From: Ianthella basta
Taxonomy: Eukaryota; Porifera; Demospongiae; Verongiida; Ianthellidae
DNA length: 64,000 nt
Assembly: GCA_964019415.1 (NCBI GenBank)
Contig: OZ025875.1
Coordinates: 1,991,001-2,055,000 of the forward strand
Reading direction: 5' to 3'
Shown here in pieces: positions 20,256 to 33,643 of the stretch; the stretch's first letter is position 1; every line of letters begins with the position of its first letter. The position numbers and the translations under genes are program-made. The notes under the pieces were generated by a model. It was not told the DNA's origin, ran no database searches, and was given only the letters and a program-made list of their open reading frames with translations.

Positions 20256-22490
20256 ATTTGCATGTGTTTCTCTGTGTGTGCATAATTATGCATTGTTTGG
20301 TCTTCATCATCTCTTACAGTAACAGCAGAGTAAAGGGAAACAGGAAGCCACCATCAACAGCCTATTTGCCATCTACCAAGCAAACTAAGCAACAAGTCAT
20401 GTAAACTACAGTTTGCTCATTGAAGAGTCCTCCTGTGTGACTTAGTGTAGACCTCAGCAGCTTGGCACCTGCTGTATGTTCTGCACGAATAGGGGCATCC
20501 TAATGTTTGGTTTCCATTAGCATCCATTAGTCTTATGTTTGTCCAACTGTTTGCGTCTGGCAATAGAAATGTACAGTATAATATGTGTTCTCATGTTGCC
20601 AGGTATGAGATTGTTGCAGTATATATACAATAATGCACAGAGCATTTCTTTTTCCATGTGCTTGAGCAGCTTATAGCTTGTATACACCTTGCACTGTTGA
20701 ACAGTTCATGCCATGTTCGTAGTGTACTATTGTTGGAACAGGCTTTGGTGCAGGTGATACGGAAGTTCACGGGGAGACTTGATTGAGCAAATCATGCAAC
20801 ACAAGGGCACAAGTTCACTTCAACCTCGAGGGTCAAAACATACTGAACTTTTAACCTTCTGCTGTGTGATTTTGCTCAATCAAGTCTTTGCTGTTCATCC
20901 ATGATGCAACAATGAGCCTCTACAGCATCATGATGAGGAAGATGAGCTTTTGATCAGTGGTGTTTTCAGAAACTATACGCTACACATGTGTAATATGTAA
21001 GAAATGTTGGGGTAGCTAGTTGAGATGAATTGTTTCTAGCTTGGCTTCCTGTTTCCCCATTTTCTGGTGAAATAAGGACATTTTAGTCACAATCACACAA
21101 CTTTAATTTTGTTGGCTGCAGGGGCAGGACTCATACTCTGGGAAAGGAAAATTCTATGTATTCATGTTTACATAGATTCCATTGCCATATGCACTTGGTA
21201 ACATGTATGTATAAGCGATGATTTCAAATCATAGAGAAGCATTCCAATTGCTTTGTGTGTGATTCTAAATCCCATAGACATATGTAGTGGGCTGAGTGCA
21301 TGTGACAATATATCCATACACGTATATAGCAGCAGGATGCGTGTGACAATAAAACCCATACATGTATATTGTGGGCAGAGTGGGTCTGAGGTTTATATGA
21401 TGTCACCACAGTGACTTTATCTCTGCTGTAATATGCATTGTTGCTGCAAACTATTCCTTCATTTGTTCTTGGATGGCCTCCCTGCAAAGTAGGATTATGG
21501 GCAGGCGGCGAAGAAGTGTAACTAGAAGCTCATGGGTGTCTTTAATGGGTGCCACGGCCCTTTATGGGATTAAAAGCACCCATCCTCTGCCTGCAATGTA
21601 CTATTATGGGATTTAGAATCACGCACGAAGCAATTGGAAGGCTTCTCAGAGAGTTACAATCATCATTTAGATGCACGTTACCATGGCAATGGGATCTATT
21701 ATTATATTAATACTTCAATAGTTGTTACATGATGAAGCCATACATCAAAGGAAACAACTGTGTGTTATTTTGGCAAATGCACTGGATAATGCACAGTTGC
21801 CTTATTTGGAAGCATATAACGCATTGTTTGTTTTATAACGCACTGCTTTGAATGGGGCTCTTATTGACATATCCAATCATTTTCTAGCCTTATGTAAACG
21901 TTTTGTCTGCTGTTTTAGCAAAGTCCTTTTGATATTCAGCACCTTGTGAACTTTCACATGAACTTTGGCTCCTCAATGATGAGTGCATGACACTTAGAAA
22001 TGGTCATCAGCAAAAACATTATGCCTAGCACAGCACTGCATATGCATGTTTGATGGCAGAGACTTGGAATTGTGATATTGAACATGCAATATCTTTAGAG
22101 TTTTCTGAATGGGATTTTAGTGTGTAACAAGGTTCCTCCACTCTCCAAGCTCTATAGACCTTCCAATCCCATGCAGTCTGCATTCTGCAGGGAAGCTCTG
22201 AGTTCATACGCCGTTAGCAGGTCTTCAAATCAACTGCCATAGCGCCGACTCGAACACCGCCGTCGTCTTATTCAGAAGGAGAGGCCGCTAACAGCCTTTA
22301 CCCTCACTACGCTTAGTCCTTCACCTTTCTTCGTCAAGAAGAGCGGGTTCTTCGGTTTCTGTAGTAATTACAGTCTAGTTCGTTCGGTAAAATGATTCGA
22401 CGGAAGGGAATTCAAGCGCAAATCGTTACTGTTCAAACTGAAACAAGCCAGTTATCACATGCTGTTGATCTGACCATTGCGAAAGTTAGC
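20255..22490. other. No gene recognised; local repeats only
   Basis: 20580-20760 matches 17740-17930. 21300-21480 and 21600-21660 share short repeats (CCATACACGTATAT, GGGATTTAGAATCACGC). 22200-22420 is a GC-richer stretch, possibly a former promoter. No domain-bearing frame seen. Confidence 0.4.
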
Positions 22491-23387
22491 ATTCCTAAAG
22501 TTGATTTTTTGTTGAGTTAATAAATAAGAATTACTGTACCTAGCATTCCTTGTTAGCAGGTGTGTGATGTCCATAAGCTGAGATGGAGAATGATTGAATG
22601 CTCAAAGAATCAGTTCTCGGTAGTGTATAGCAATAACACTACAGTGCAGTGCTCGGTTCGCTCTCTGCTGCTACTTGGGAGAGAGTTTCTGGTACTACGT
22701 AGATTCCTACTGTGCAAGCAAGCAATGGTGTAAATTGTGGCAATCAATGAAATGATATGGGTGCTTGGTGAGTAGACACATAGCAATGCAGCAGATTCTT
22801 GTGTAGGGTGTTTTGAACATGAAGGTCTTCCTCAGCTAGTAAGGAGACTGCATGGCAATATTTCTGCATTGTAACATTTCTAAGGCAGTTAGTGTTGAAA
22901 GCTTTTGAAGCAGATGGTTATATTATACATTGTACATGTACTGACCACATGGCCCAGGTATATGCACCATGTAATGGCAAAGCTTCTAGCCTATGTCATG
23001 GCCTTCACTCTATAAATCATCCATCCAACACACTGCAATAGCCCAATCCTCCCGTCACTTGTTCATGACAGCCCACACGCAGTATGTATGGGAGTGCAAA
23101 CCTTTCATTTTCTGTTACAGTGCAATTTCATTTGAGAAAAGTGACACTACCTGATCTCCTAAAATCGTTTTATGCTAATTGTTCCTTTTTGCATTATACT
23201 GCCATATTCATGCAGAATCTGTGCACAGTATTCATGGTATGTGAATCTCATGATTAGAAACAATGAACAGAGAGTGACCTAATGATAGCATGTTAAAATA
23301 CTATTTGAGCCAATGATATTTGTGTATGTGTACATGAAAAGTGTTTGCCGTCAGTTCTACCTTCATATTCATGTATCTTTCATTCAG

Positions 23388-23446
23388 GCGCCTGAGACGG
23401 GCTGTCCGTCTAAAGCTGTTGCTCAACCTCTCCTTTGCTCTGTTCG
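23388..23446 (+). pseudogene. Orphan TM2 exon fragment of adhesion GPCR
   Basis: After a CATTCAG acceptor the frame reads (E)RLRRAVRLKLLLNLSFALF, the start of the TM2 exon as in 43229 and 51769. Similarity then ends and the frame stops soon after. The upstream intron sequence (CTACCTTCATATTCATG) also matches that before 43229. RRAV instead of KEAA/KEVV shows it derives from a different paralogue than the two larger copies here. Confidence 0.65.
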
Positions 23447-23519
23447 CATCCAATTGTCAGAGCCTTCAGTCTCAGATCTAGGAATGCTCACAGAATGGGA
23501 GTTTGGAGTAGCATGACGT

Positions 23520-23660
23520 CCACTTTCCCAATGAAGGAAAAGAGCCATTACATCTCCTACTTCCAACAGCATGCAACACTCTTGAGGACTGGGAGCTCCT
23601 GGTGAACGAAGCAAAAGGGAATTTGAATTAATACCTGTATCCACCTATCAGATGCTGATC
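23520..23660 (+). pseudogene. FN3-like remnant
   Basis: With one frame choice the segment reads AITS-LTSNSMQLSWG-GPPGE before a stop, like the first strands of an FN3 domain. The duplicate at 55350-55490 shows the same. Weak assignment. Confidence 0.3.
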
Positions 23661-24394
23661 AACAGTACAACATTGATCAGGTGTGTCCATTGTAATAGGC
23701 AATGGCACACTAGCAGATCCATTTGGTTCCACTTATGCAACAGTATGCATGGTGTCATGAATGGGATTGTCTTTATGCATGCACACAAACTACTTGTTTA
23801 TATACGTACTTCTATAGTTTAATTTAGTTCACACAATTGTCTTTAAAACATTCTCAACTTGTCCCAGTATGAAGATGGTCTGTCATCATATGGGACCTTA
23901 TTGCTGTACCCGCAGAGTGCATTCAGGAGGAAAATGAAAGCAGCGATCAGTTAGAGACTGTAGATGGAGCAAGTTTAATTGTCAAGAATTAAGTGGATAT
24001 GGAGGAAGCCTCAATTATGGAAGTAGATTATACCTAGAAGTTCAAATGGTAATCGCTGGATATTATCATGCCAAACCCATACCAACTACACCAGTATTGG
24101 TGTCTCAGTTGGTAGGGGGGCATGAATCCTTATTGAGTTGGCAACCAGTAATCGCCTCCCTCAGTCATCTAACAAAGATGTGTAATGGGAATTCTCGGGA
24201 GTTTGTTCAAATGCTAATGGTCACGGTACAGGAATCGCAGTTCAATAGCAACTCAATACAAGGGTGCACTGACACTCACGGGATGCTAACAGCACAATGT
24301 TATGTAAATCTGACTGGTTCAAACTAGTTGGCCTATCAGAGTAAGTTAGTAAGTCCACTACTGTAACAGATGGAAGAGCCACAGACAGCTAGCT

Positions 24395-24925
24395 ATCTGT
24401 TAAAAATAGGGAGCGATGATCATACCCATAATTGGTGTGAATTGGTTGCCACTGTGAGCACACCCATTTGCAGTGTGATGGTAACTCCAACCATGCAGTA
24501 CACAACATACCATTCATTGGAACAGTATTCAAGAGACTAAGCACTTCAGGGTACCTTTCACTACAGATATAGTAGACAGCATACCACCTGGTGGGATTGT
24601 TTGTGGTTGACACAAAGTACCTAATGACCGGTACATTAAATTGCACACTCAGTTTGACGAGGTCCTCCCACTGTACACAACATACCATAAGGCCAAGCTG
24701 TATCCTGGGTAGTTATATATGTACTTAGATAGCTTGTAGGATTCCAAGTATACTCTCATCTTTGTGTATAAATTACTTCAAAGTCTCTTAATCAATCAGT
24801 TATGATGTGAACAATTAACAGTGTGGATACTGGTGTCAGTGTGAATGTCACTTTAAAGTGTTACTGATTACACCATTGGTGTGAGCACTGAGTGGTGTGA
24901 CGGTCACACCATATTGTTAACAGTG
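24395..24925. mobile_element. CACTGTTAAAAA-type MITE, copy 2
   Basis: Left end CTGTTAAAAATAGGG, right end GTTAACAGTG. Body shares ACCCATAATTGGTG, ATGCAGTACACAACATACCAT and GTGTGACGGTCACACCAT with copy 3. No coding sequence. Confidence 0.7.
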
Positions 24926-24939
24926 CTGTTTCACTCTGA

Positions 24940-26090
24940 TTGGGGCTCAGTGTGGTGTACTGATGGTTGATATTGGATGGTGCCTGCATGGCAGTTTCTG
25001 TTTTCACCACAAGTTAAGCACTTGTGGTTTCAGCAGAAGGAAAGGGAGGCTGCTGTCATCACGACAGAAGCATTGTCGAGAGGGGCAATTGCTTGCAATT
25101 ACCACTGTAGAGGTAAATAGATTGAATGGTAATTACTGGATATCATGCCTAACCTACCAACTACACCAGTAGCTACTGGTGTCTCCCTGGGGTAGGTTTG
25201 GCAAAGTATCCAGTGAAAGTAGATATTGTCATTCACCCATAGTAATTCTCTATAATATCATTTTCAAAACCTCGTTATGACTCATGAACTCAAACAGGCC
25301 ATGAAGGTGATGACTTAAGAGTGGCATTTGTTCATTTCATCACTTTAGTGAAGAAATGAACAAATGGAGTGGAACTAGCTGGTATGCACTGTGTGTTACT
25401 GTATTAGTACCTGTACTAATAATCTTTCCCACATGACATGATTGTGGGATTGTAGGCTAGGTGACATCATGCCCTCTGTGTAGGATAAACAGCTGTGTAT
25501 TGTGTACATACACTGAAATAGCCACCTGTGAGCCAGTTCTAACTGACCATTATTATAGAAAGGTGGCTGCTCTACAGAGGTACATTAATTGAAATGCTTT
25601 GGGCTATTTGGGGTCAGGGAGGCTGGCTGTTTTTGAGAGGTGGCTGCCTAACACAGTGACCTCTTAGACATGATTTGTTCCACTATAGCGTTGTCAAGAG
25701 GGGCAATTGCTTGCAGTTACCACTGCAGAGGTAAATAGATTGAATGGTAGTCACTGGATATCATGCCTAACCTACCAACTACACCAGTAGCTACTGGTGT
25801 CTCCCTGGGGTAGGTTTGGCAAAGTATCCAGTGAAAGTAGATTTTGTCATTCCATAGTAATTCTCAAAAATATCATTTTCAGAACCTTGTTATGACTCAT
25901 AAACTCAAACAGGCCATGAAGGTGATGACTTAAGAGTGGCATTTGTTCATTTCATTGCTTTTGGGAAGTGAAACTAGCCGGTATGCACCGAGTGTTACTG
26001 TATTAGTACCTGTACTAACAATCTTTCCTACACGACATGAATGTGGGATTGTAGGCTGGGAACTGGTTACACCACAATAATAAAACTATG
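24940..26090 (+). repeat. Duplicated block with GCAATTGCTTGCA and GTGATGACTTAAG repeats
   Basis: GAGAGGGGCAATTGCTTGCA occurs near 25077, 25692 and 56010. A ~250-bp segment (AACTCAAACAGGCCATGAAG.. CTGTATTAGTACCTGTACTA) occurs at 25200-25470, 25840-26070 and 28670-28900. Part is inverted at 53690-54060. Non-coding repeat family. Confidence 0.65.
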
Positions 26091-26780
26091 TATAGTGTGA
26101 CATTGTGGCATTGTAATTTAGCTAGAAGTTCATTGATAGATGATGTAAGTTGTCAAAACAGTTGTAACGTATGATAAAAATTTAATGCAAAACCATGGTG
26201 ATGTGCACAATTTATGAGAAGAAATAGAGATGATACCATCCGTGCAGTATGAGCTGTATTTGCTGATACATATAATTGGATGACCTTAGTGACACCCAAA
26301 TGTTATATATAGCATGACTGTAACTGCATGACATAAAGCTGAATGCTTATAATATTATGAGTATGCTGCTTGTGTCAAACTGCTTGTGTCTGCACCAAGT
26401 CACCGAGGTGGTACAAGTGAATCAGAGGTGGTATAAGTGATTTAGAACACCTCCGTTGGACCAATCAGATTACAGCAATTTGTTGCATCATAGTCCAAAT
26501 ACTACTATTGCACTAGATGCTGTCTCAGCCCCGTGTAGCCTCGTAGCCAGTACAGTCCGTGTAGCCCGTATAGTGTGACACAAAAAACACAAAGGATGCT
26601 GACAAAATTAACCTGCTAGATATCAAAATAGGAAAATTGCAACAAACAACTTAACCTGTATAATTACTTATTAGTGTATGCAAATTTTGCCTGTATGAAT
26701 GGTCCAACAGCAAAGGCTGCAGATCCTGCGGGCCTGTAGGTAATCAGCGTTAATGTAAGCATACCGTGGTATCCGCACGT
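26090..26780. other. No gene recognised
   Basis: AT-rich sequence. 26408-26455 holds two GAGGTGGTA(C/T)AAGTGA half sites and CACCTCC, like the fold-back ends at window start. Confidence 0.35.
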
Positions 26781-27070
26781 GTTAACGTCACAGGGCGTGC
26801 ACACATTTCCGCTTCCACCCCCGCAAGCGCGATCCTCTACAAATATTGAAATTGCCTTCCATTGTGCGCAACATTATTGTGAACTCAAGTGCGAGCAGCG
26901 CATCCACTGGCAGCTACTGAGCCGTACGTTCTTTGCTTGTGAGTAAAGGCGCTCTCTCCCGGATGTAGGATGGGTCTCTTACTCCTCAATTACATTGCAG
27001 GTGAGCAAACAACGATTTATTACCCTCACCAGACACGCTGGGCACTACACATATCATAGAGTAACTTAGC
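26780..27070 (+). pseudogene. Orphan promoter and first exon, copy of 34390-34760
   Basis: Promoter text (CACATTTCCG-TTTCCACCCCCGC, GAGCCGTA..TTTGCTTGTGAGTAAAGGC, GGATGTAGGATG) matches that of the main receptor. The exon 26970-27000 encodes MGLLLLNYIA and ends at GTGAGC. The second exon, which completes the signal peptide, is deleted: sequence jumps from TTATTACCCTCAC to CAGACACGCTGG. No receptor exons follow until 34.5 kb. The promoter may still be active. Confidence 0.65.
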
Positions 27071-27336
27071 AGATTTGGGACAGCCCCTTGGTTCTCACGC
27101 GGCGACTACTCGGCTATTGACTTAACCCTAACCCTCTAACTCTCGTTTAGCCTAATTGGCATGCGTATAACAGTTGGGGCTATGTTTGATTGTCGCAGAG
27201 AGCGAGCGACTATTCTACTGTTCCTAAATATAACTATCATTAGAAATGGGACAGCCTGATCAAAACAGACAATTGTAGTCTTGCGACCTCCGTTTCAGAT
27301 AGGCATTCGCATGATAACTCTTACAGCAGTTAGATC

Positions 27337-27619
27337 CAGGGCCGTACGCAAGGGCGGTTCGTTGGGTTCGGACGAACCTCCCTCCAGGATTTGTGGTGAA
27401 TGAAATTTAGTACCTATATGGTTATTTAGTAGCCCAAGTCCTTATTTAGGGCCACAAACAGTGTTTTTGAAGCTTCCTCGCTCCTATCCAGCCATTTCAG
27501 TAAGCAAGTATTCCTTTTCATATCGTCTTCTATTTTGTTATGACGTCACTGGCAAGAAAAATTCTAAGCCATTTTTTGCCAGAATGTAACCCCTTTTCAG
27601 AAGTCTGCGTACGGCCCTG
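27337..27619. mobile_element. MITE with CAGGGCCGTACGCA terminal repeats
   Basis: 14-bp perfect terminal inverted repeats, CAGGGCCGTACGCA and TGCGTACGGCCCTG, flanked by AGATC on both sides (27332-27336, 27620-27624). The CAGGG start is hAT-like, but the duplication is 5 rather than 8 bp. Non-coding. Confidence 0.7.
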
Positions 27620-27834
27620 AGATCGATGCTTCCTCTAAGAAATATTCTATTTTCAGCGCATTCCACTTGTTACTCATGCACTGGGCCACTGGTACAAAGT
27701 TGAATATATAATCCCTTAAGGCTATTAATTCTAACAGGTACTAATTTCAGCAAATTTGGTGAGTAGTTCAAAACTGGTAGAAATTGTTCCACAATGGTTT
27801 ATTTGTACCGAAAAATTGAATATATAGAGCTGAC

Positions 27835-27858
27835 CCTGTCTGTCTGTCTGTCTGTGTG
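27835..27858 (+). repeat. (CTGT)n microsatellite
   Basis: Short run of CTGT units ending GTGTGTCC. Confidence 0.8.
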
Positions 27859-28099
27859 TCCACTATACGAAACATCATACATTTTGAAATGAAGTACAAC
27901 CTGGATCTCGCCTGTGAAGTAATCTCCTACTGCCGCAGTAAGCTTCAAGACTGGGCAGATGTTACGACAACAAGATTTTTGAAGGAAAGGAGATTCGTTC
28001 AACTGGGACCTTGGAAGCGTGCAAGGCATTCTAGAGAGACTTGAAACGTCCTCCTCATCACTGCTGTCTCCACCTTTATTGCATAGGAGGACTTGCAAC

Positions 28100-29490
28100 T
28101 TGTCTTCTGCATCTCATCTGCAAGGGATACTCCTGTGTTAGCTTTGTAAGCCAAGTAACCGAAGGCTTCTTACATGTTACAGGTTACGCTTGGGGGACAA
28201 TTTTAATCACATGAAAAGGTGACCTGTAAACGCCTGGCTGTGGTTAGAGGTTACACGGCACATGATATAGGAAATTTTTTTATCTCTCTAATGTTGCCAA
28301 AACAGTTGTAACAGTAATTATGATTAGATGCCGCCCAATTGAGTGATGTCTGTGGTATTTAAAGCACAAAGCTAGAAGGGGCAAACTGCCCGAGTACGTA
28401 TTTGAGTGTTGAGTGGTCCAATCAAAGTCATCTCCCCTTTCTCTTCTTGACGATGTCTGCATCATTGGCAACCAATGACAATGCAGGAAGCCCGATAAAA
28501 GAACTCTCCGGCACTTGTGAGCCTTCTTGCTGTACTCTTTTGCCGTCTGCTGTTAAGGAGGCCATCTAATGAGAACTGAAGGAAATCCGAATAGTTCGCA
28601 GTAACAAGCGCGTATTGTGGGGCAGATACAAATATCAATTACAATATAGCTACAGAAGTCAAATTGTAGATTTTGTCATTCCGCAGTAATTCTCTGAAAT
28701 ACTGTTTCAGAACCTTATTATGACTCATGAACTCAAACAGGCCATGAAGGTGATGAAATAAAAGTGGCATTTGTTCATTTCATTACTTTAGGGAAGTGAA
28801 ACTAGCTGGTATGCACCGAGTGTTACTGTATTAGTACCTGTACTACCAATCTTTCCTACACAACATGACTGTGGGATTGTAGGCTGGGAACTGGTTACAC
28901 CACAGTAATAAAACTATGTATAGTGTGACATCATGTGTGACCCCTTTGTCTATACTATTAGGAGGAAACAGCTGTGTATATACATACACTGAAACAGCCA
29001 CCTGCGAGCCAGTTCTAACTGACCATTATTATAAAGAGGTGGCTGCCTAAGGCAGTGACCATCTTAGACCTGTTCCACTATAATCATTAGGGCATTATAC
29101 TTAAACATTTTTCTTTGGGGTTTAAAGAAATGCAATCCATTACCGAGAATATAACTTTTAAGTGTGAATTCGCGCTCTAATTGGAGCGTAAATAGGTGTT
29201 TTTCCTTATATTCTTCGTAACCGCTTGTATTTCTTCAAACCCCATAGAAAATAATAATACTTTATCTTGTTCTGCATCTTACCTTGCCACTGAATTGTCT
29301 CCAAGGTGGCTCGATATAATGCCACTTTTTCGTTGAAACTTTGCAAGTATATCATGCTGATAGGTGTGCCATTTCTTCCTCAAGAGACATCTTAGTCTTC
29401 TGTTCGCCTTTTCGCGTATACAAATGAACGTACTTCACTATTCAATTATTCAAATTCATACAAACATACAATGAAAGAAAAAATAGAGTT
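28100..29490. other. No gene recognised; repeat copies
   Basis: 28670-28990 is a copy of the 25200/25840 repeat. 28280-28620 contains short open frames without a known domain. The remainder is AT-rich. Confidence 0.4.
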
Positions 29491-29493
29491 CAA

Positions 29494-30742
<1,249 letters not shown>

Positions 30743-30784
30743 TATATATATTATATATATATATATATATGTAATACATATAGT

Positions 30785-30914
30785 ACGGTAGGGAGGTCTA
30801 TAGCCAATATATAGGACCGAGGCGCTTACATATTTACCGAGGCGCGAAGCGCCGAGGTAAATATGAGCGCCGAGGTCCTATATAGAGGCTATAGACCGAC
30901 CTACCGTACTATAT
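30785..30914. repeat. Fold-back palindrome AGTACGGTAGG...CCTACCGTACT
   Basis: Arms of ~60 bp (AGTACGGTAGG, GGTCTATAGCC, GGACC-GAGGCGC, ATATTTACCGAGGCGC) enclose a GCGAAGCGC loop. It abuts the TIR element starting at 30921. Confidence 0.75.
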
Positions 30915-30920
30915 GTCTTA

Positions 30921-31729
30921 TATAGTATGGTGAGTGCGCAACAGGAACGAACCTTCTGCAGCAATATCGAGCCTAGACCTCTCCGGCGACGACGCCATTT
31001 GCATTCCATAAGCGCCTGCATTACGTCACTGAACCTTCTGGAACGGGCTACGGCACCATTGCATTCAGTAGACGCCTCCGTGACGTCACAACAAGCTTCA
31101 GGACTGACCAATGAGAATACTGCGCGCCTATTGGCAGTACACTGACCAATGAGATTACCGAATTCAAAATAATGCACAGTCAGCAGTTTTGGTTGTGGCC
31201 GTGACAGGGTGCTGCACGGAGAGTCCTGAAAACGCTTCTTTTCTGGCAGAACACCGACTTCGATGCGGACTCAGAACTAGAGGGGACAATTCGACGATAT
31301 CCGACTGGACTTTGTGTTCGTCATCTGAAGAAGTCGCTCAACGGACCGTGTCTGCGCGTCTTCCACGCCATAGTTTCGCGCAACAGAGCCGGACTCAGTG
31401 CTCGTGTCCTAGAATACGTTCCTTTACGCATGTATCTTGTCCAACTGACTTTCCTTCGTGCGACGATTTTTAGCGGTCGCGTTTTTTCTTGGAGCGTCAA
31501 GATCTTCCGCAGCACTGATTGTCACGGCCACAGTGAAATGGTAAGACTGCTTCGCCTGACAGTACACACATTTGGCTCTGGTTTCATTACATTCCTTCTT
31601 GATATCAGACCTGTTGCGCAATCCGAGCTTTGATATCGTGATATCAGACCTCTTTTCAGGTCTATATCACATATATAGGACCACCTGCCAATGCTTAAAT
31701 CCCTATAGTTGCGCAATCACCATACTATA
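30921..31729. mobile_element. ~810-bp element with 22-bp terminal inverted repeats
   Basis: TATAGTATGGTGAGTGCGCA at 30921 and its complement ending 31729 differ at one base. Ends lie in TA-rich sequence, so the duplication is not resolved. Internal frames (31189-31473 plus) lack known domains. Contains GTGACGTCAC near 31079. Confidence 0.6.
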
Positions 31730-31741
31730 TATATATATATA

Positions 31742-32136
31742 CTAGCAGGGCGCCCGCCTTCGGCGGGCTTCTGCTATGGCGAGTCGCACAACAGCGAGTC
31801 GGCTACAGCCAGTTTTGACGTATGTGAGCTGGTAGCAACGGAAGGTAGCTGCTATAACGACGGCCGAGTTTAAAGTCGATCGTTGAACGACAGCGAATCA
31901 AACCGTCGGGCAACCGGAAGTCAAGGAACAATAATTAATAAAATGGCCGTCAGCCGCGGACTAAAAACGGGAAATAGAAGGATATCTCTTCAAGAACTGC
32001 AAGACGGGCAATTTCAACCCATGGAGGACACTCGCGGAGCCCCACTTTATAATCCTTGAGAGTTTCGTGGCGTTCTGTGCAGTAGTTTTTGCCCGAATCG
32101 CGAACGAACAGACAAACAAACAAACAAACGAACTGA
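31742..32136 (-). mobile_element. Helitron-like short element
   Basis: On the minus strand it begins TCAGTTCGTTTGTTTG (32136) and ends with a hairpin GCCCGCCGAAGGCGGGC, six bases, then CTAG (31742) followed by T. This is the Helitron/Helentron end layout: 5' TC and 3' hairpin plus CTAG. The flanks read T|TC and CTAG|T. No RepHel protein; at 395 bp it would be non-autonomous. Confidence 0.45.
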
Positions 32137-32159
32137 ATTATATATATAGATATGTATTA

Positions 32160-32242
32160 GTTATACCACGGCGCTGAGGTGTATATGGATTTTAGACGCA
32201 CGATTGCGTCTAAAATTCATTTACACCGAAGCTCCGTGGTAT
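32160..32242. repeat. Fold-back palindrome TTATACCACGG...CCGTGGTATAA
   Basis: Outer arms ~11 bp plus inner arms TTTTAGACGCA/TGCGTCTAAAA. GC-poor core. Same architecture as the palindrome at 1-96. Confidence 0.7.
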
Positions 32243-32940
32243 AAGTGATATATACTCCGCTTAAGCGCGTCTAGGCTCTTATTCGAAAGGCGGGCTTCTT
32301 CCAGGACGACAGCTCTGAAGAGCGGCTGCCAAGTTTTGTTGAATTCGCAAGTGCTATGAAGTTTTTGCCTTACGTTAAGCCACTGCAGCAACACTCTAAG
32401 AGGCCAGTTAAGTGATTGAGGCGTCTGCGACGTTCTCGGCCTTCGAGGGTTCTTTGCGCTCGCTACTCGACTTTCTGTTCTCCTTGAAACAGTGCGTTCC
32501 CACTGCTGCAGTGACTTTGAGTGCCCTTGCGTACGAATTAGTGCGCGAGCTTGCTGTTTCTCGTTTGTGCACTGTGCGGGTCGCGTACATGGTTTATCTA
32601 GCTCGGCTACGGAGCGCTGTACATTGTTGGCTTGCGTGCATTGATTGCAGCATGATGGAGGGAAGTATTCTCCTTTTCAATGCTTTGCGGGCCCTCCCAA
32701 AGCCACGCGAAGTTGAAGCTGACTGCAGGTTGCTGCATTTGTACGTATGTGCTTTGGTGTGATTTGACACCTTCGTTGTTATCAATGACAACTTCCATAT
32801 TTGGGCAGTGATATCAGGATTTAATCGCCCCTGTGCAGTATATAGCTTCTTATTGCAGTTATACCCCAAAACGGCTTCTTATTGCAGTTATATCCCGGCG
32901 GTTTCCCCGGCAACGGAGTATATATATATATATATCCGTA
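32243..32940. other. GC-rich unit with unassigned open frames
   Basis: A plus-strand frame (32412-32762, 116 codons) and a longer minus-strand frame without ATG (from ~32640 to 32243) are both open. The minus frame ends with protein-like text (LLQWLNVRQKLHS, LFRAVVLEEARLSN). No domain recognised. Likely cargo or remains of a mobile element. Confidence 0.3.
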
Positions 32941-33097
32941 ACATGAAGCCATGTGAAAACGTCAATTTGAAAACAATATAGGGGCTGATGTCGTAGAGGC
33001 TCATTGCTACGTTGTTGATACCGGGCGAACTGATCATGAGCATATACGTAGCAGAATCAATAACAATCGATGCAGGACGTTTCGGCCACGTAGGCCT

Positions 33098-33643
33098 TTG
33101 TCAACTGCGTACAAAACTAAAGACACAGCAGATGCACCCAAGATATTGTGCACCCCCTACATCAGGGGGCTCAGCGAGAAGATTGAAAAGGTCTGTGCCC
33201 CTCTGGGGGTGAAGCCTGTCTTTAGACCCAAGAAAACTCTGAAGAAAGAACTAATGCAGGTCAAGAACAGGACCCCAGAGCAGAAACAGACAGGAGTGGT
33301 GTATGAAATCCCCTGTAAGGATTGCCCCGAGGTGTATGTGGGAGAAACCAAGAGGACACTAAAAGTCAGACTGAGTGAACACAAACAAGCGGTGAAACGA
33401 GGAGACCCCAAGAATGGCATTGCAGTTCATGTTCACAAGACCAACCATTGCATCAATTGGGACGGCGCCACAGTCCAAAGAAGGGCCGAAGGGTTCTGGC
33501 AGAGGAGAACTGTGGAAGCCATCCAGATCAAGAAAGCCACCCCGAACATGAACCTGGACAGTGGCCTCCTCCTACCCATGGTCTGGAACCCCATCCTCAA
33601 ACCACCCCCTCACCCACCCCCACTTCATCCCATTTTGTCTTAA
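33098..33643 (+). CDS. PLE C-terminal GIY-YIG endonuclease fragment
   Basis: 181-codon frame. The first ~14 codons lie in the terminal repeat, so the true start is lost. It contains PYIRGLSEKIEKVC and FRPKKTLKKELMQVK, typical of the region after the RT domain of Penelope-like elements. Then follows the GIY-YIG nuclease: VVYEIPCKDCPEVYVGETKR, followed by LKVRLSEHK. PCKDCP with the downstream His resembles the CCHH zinc motif of PLE nucleases. The conserved YVG, Arg (KRTL.VRL) and the H-x-x-x-H tail are visible. In a full element this nuclease nicks target DNA to prime reverse transcription. Here the polymerase is absent. Confidence 0.85.
   Translation: MSTAYKTKDTADAPKILCTPYIRGLSEKIEKVCAPLGVKPVFRPKKTLKKELMQVKNRTPEQKQTGVVYEIPCKDCPEVYVGETKRTLKVRLSEHKQAVKRGDPKNGIAVHVHKTNHCINWDGATVQRRAEGFWQRRTVEAIQIKKATPNMNLDSGLLLPMVWNPILKPPPHPPPLHPILS

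Larger units (their letters stand above)
22490..23995 (+). repeat. ~1.5-kb duplicate of 54335-55810
   Basis: Collinear with 54335-55810 throughout (GTGTGATGTCCATAAGCTGA, GTGCAGTGCTCGGTTCGCTC, GACGGGCTGTCC etc.), with small indels. Contains an orphan 7TM exon fragment and FN3-like remnants. Confidence 0.85.

Noticed and set aside
24046-24327. 93-codon plus frame at 24.05-24.33 kb
   Set aside because: Lies across repeat text (CTGGATATTATCATGCCAAACC) also found in 25.1 and 54.0 kb; no domain.
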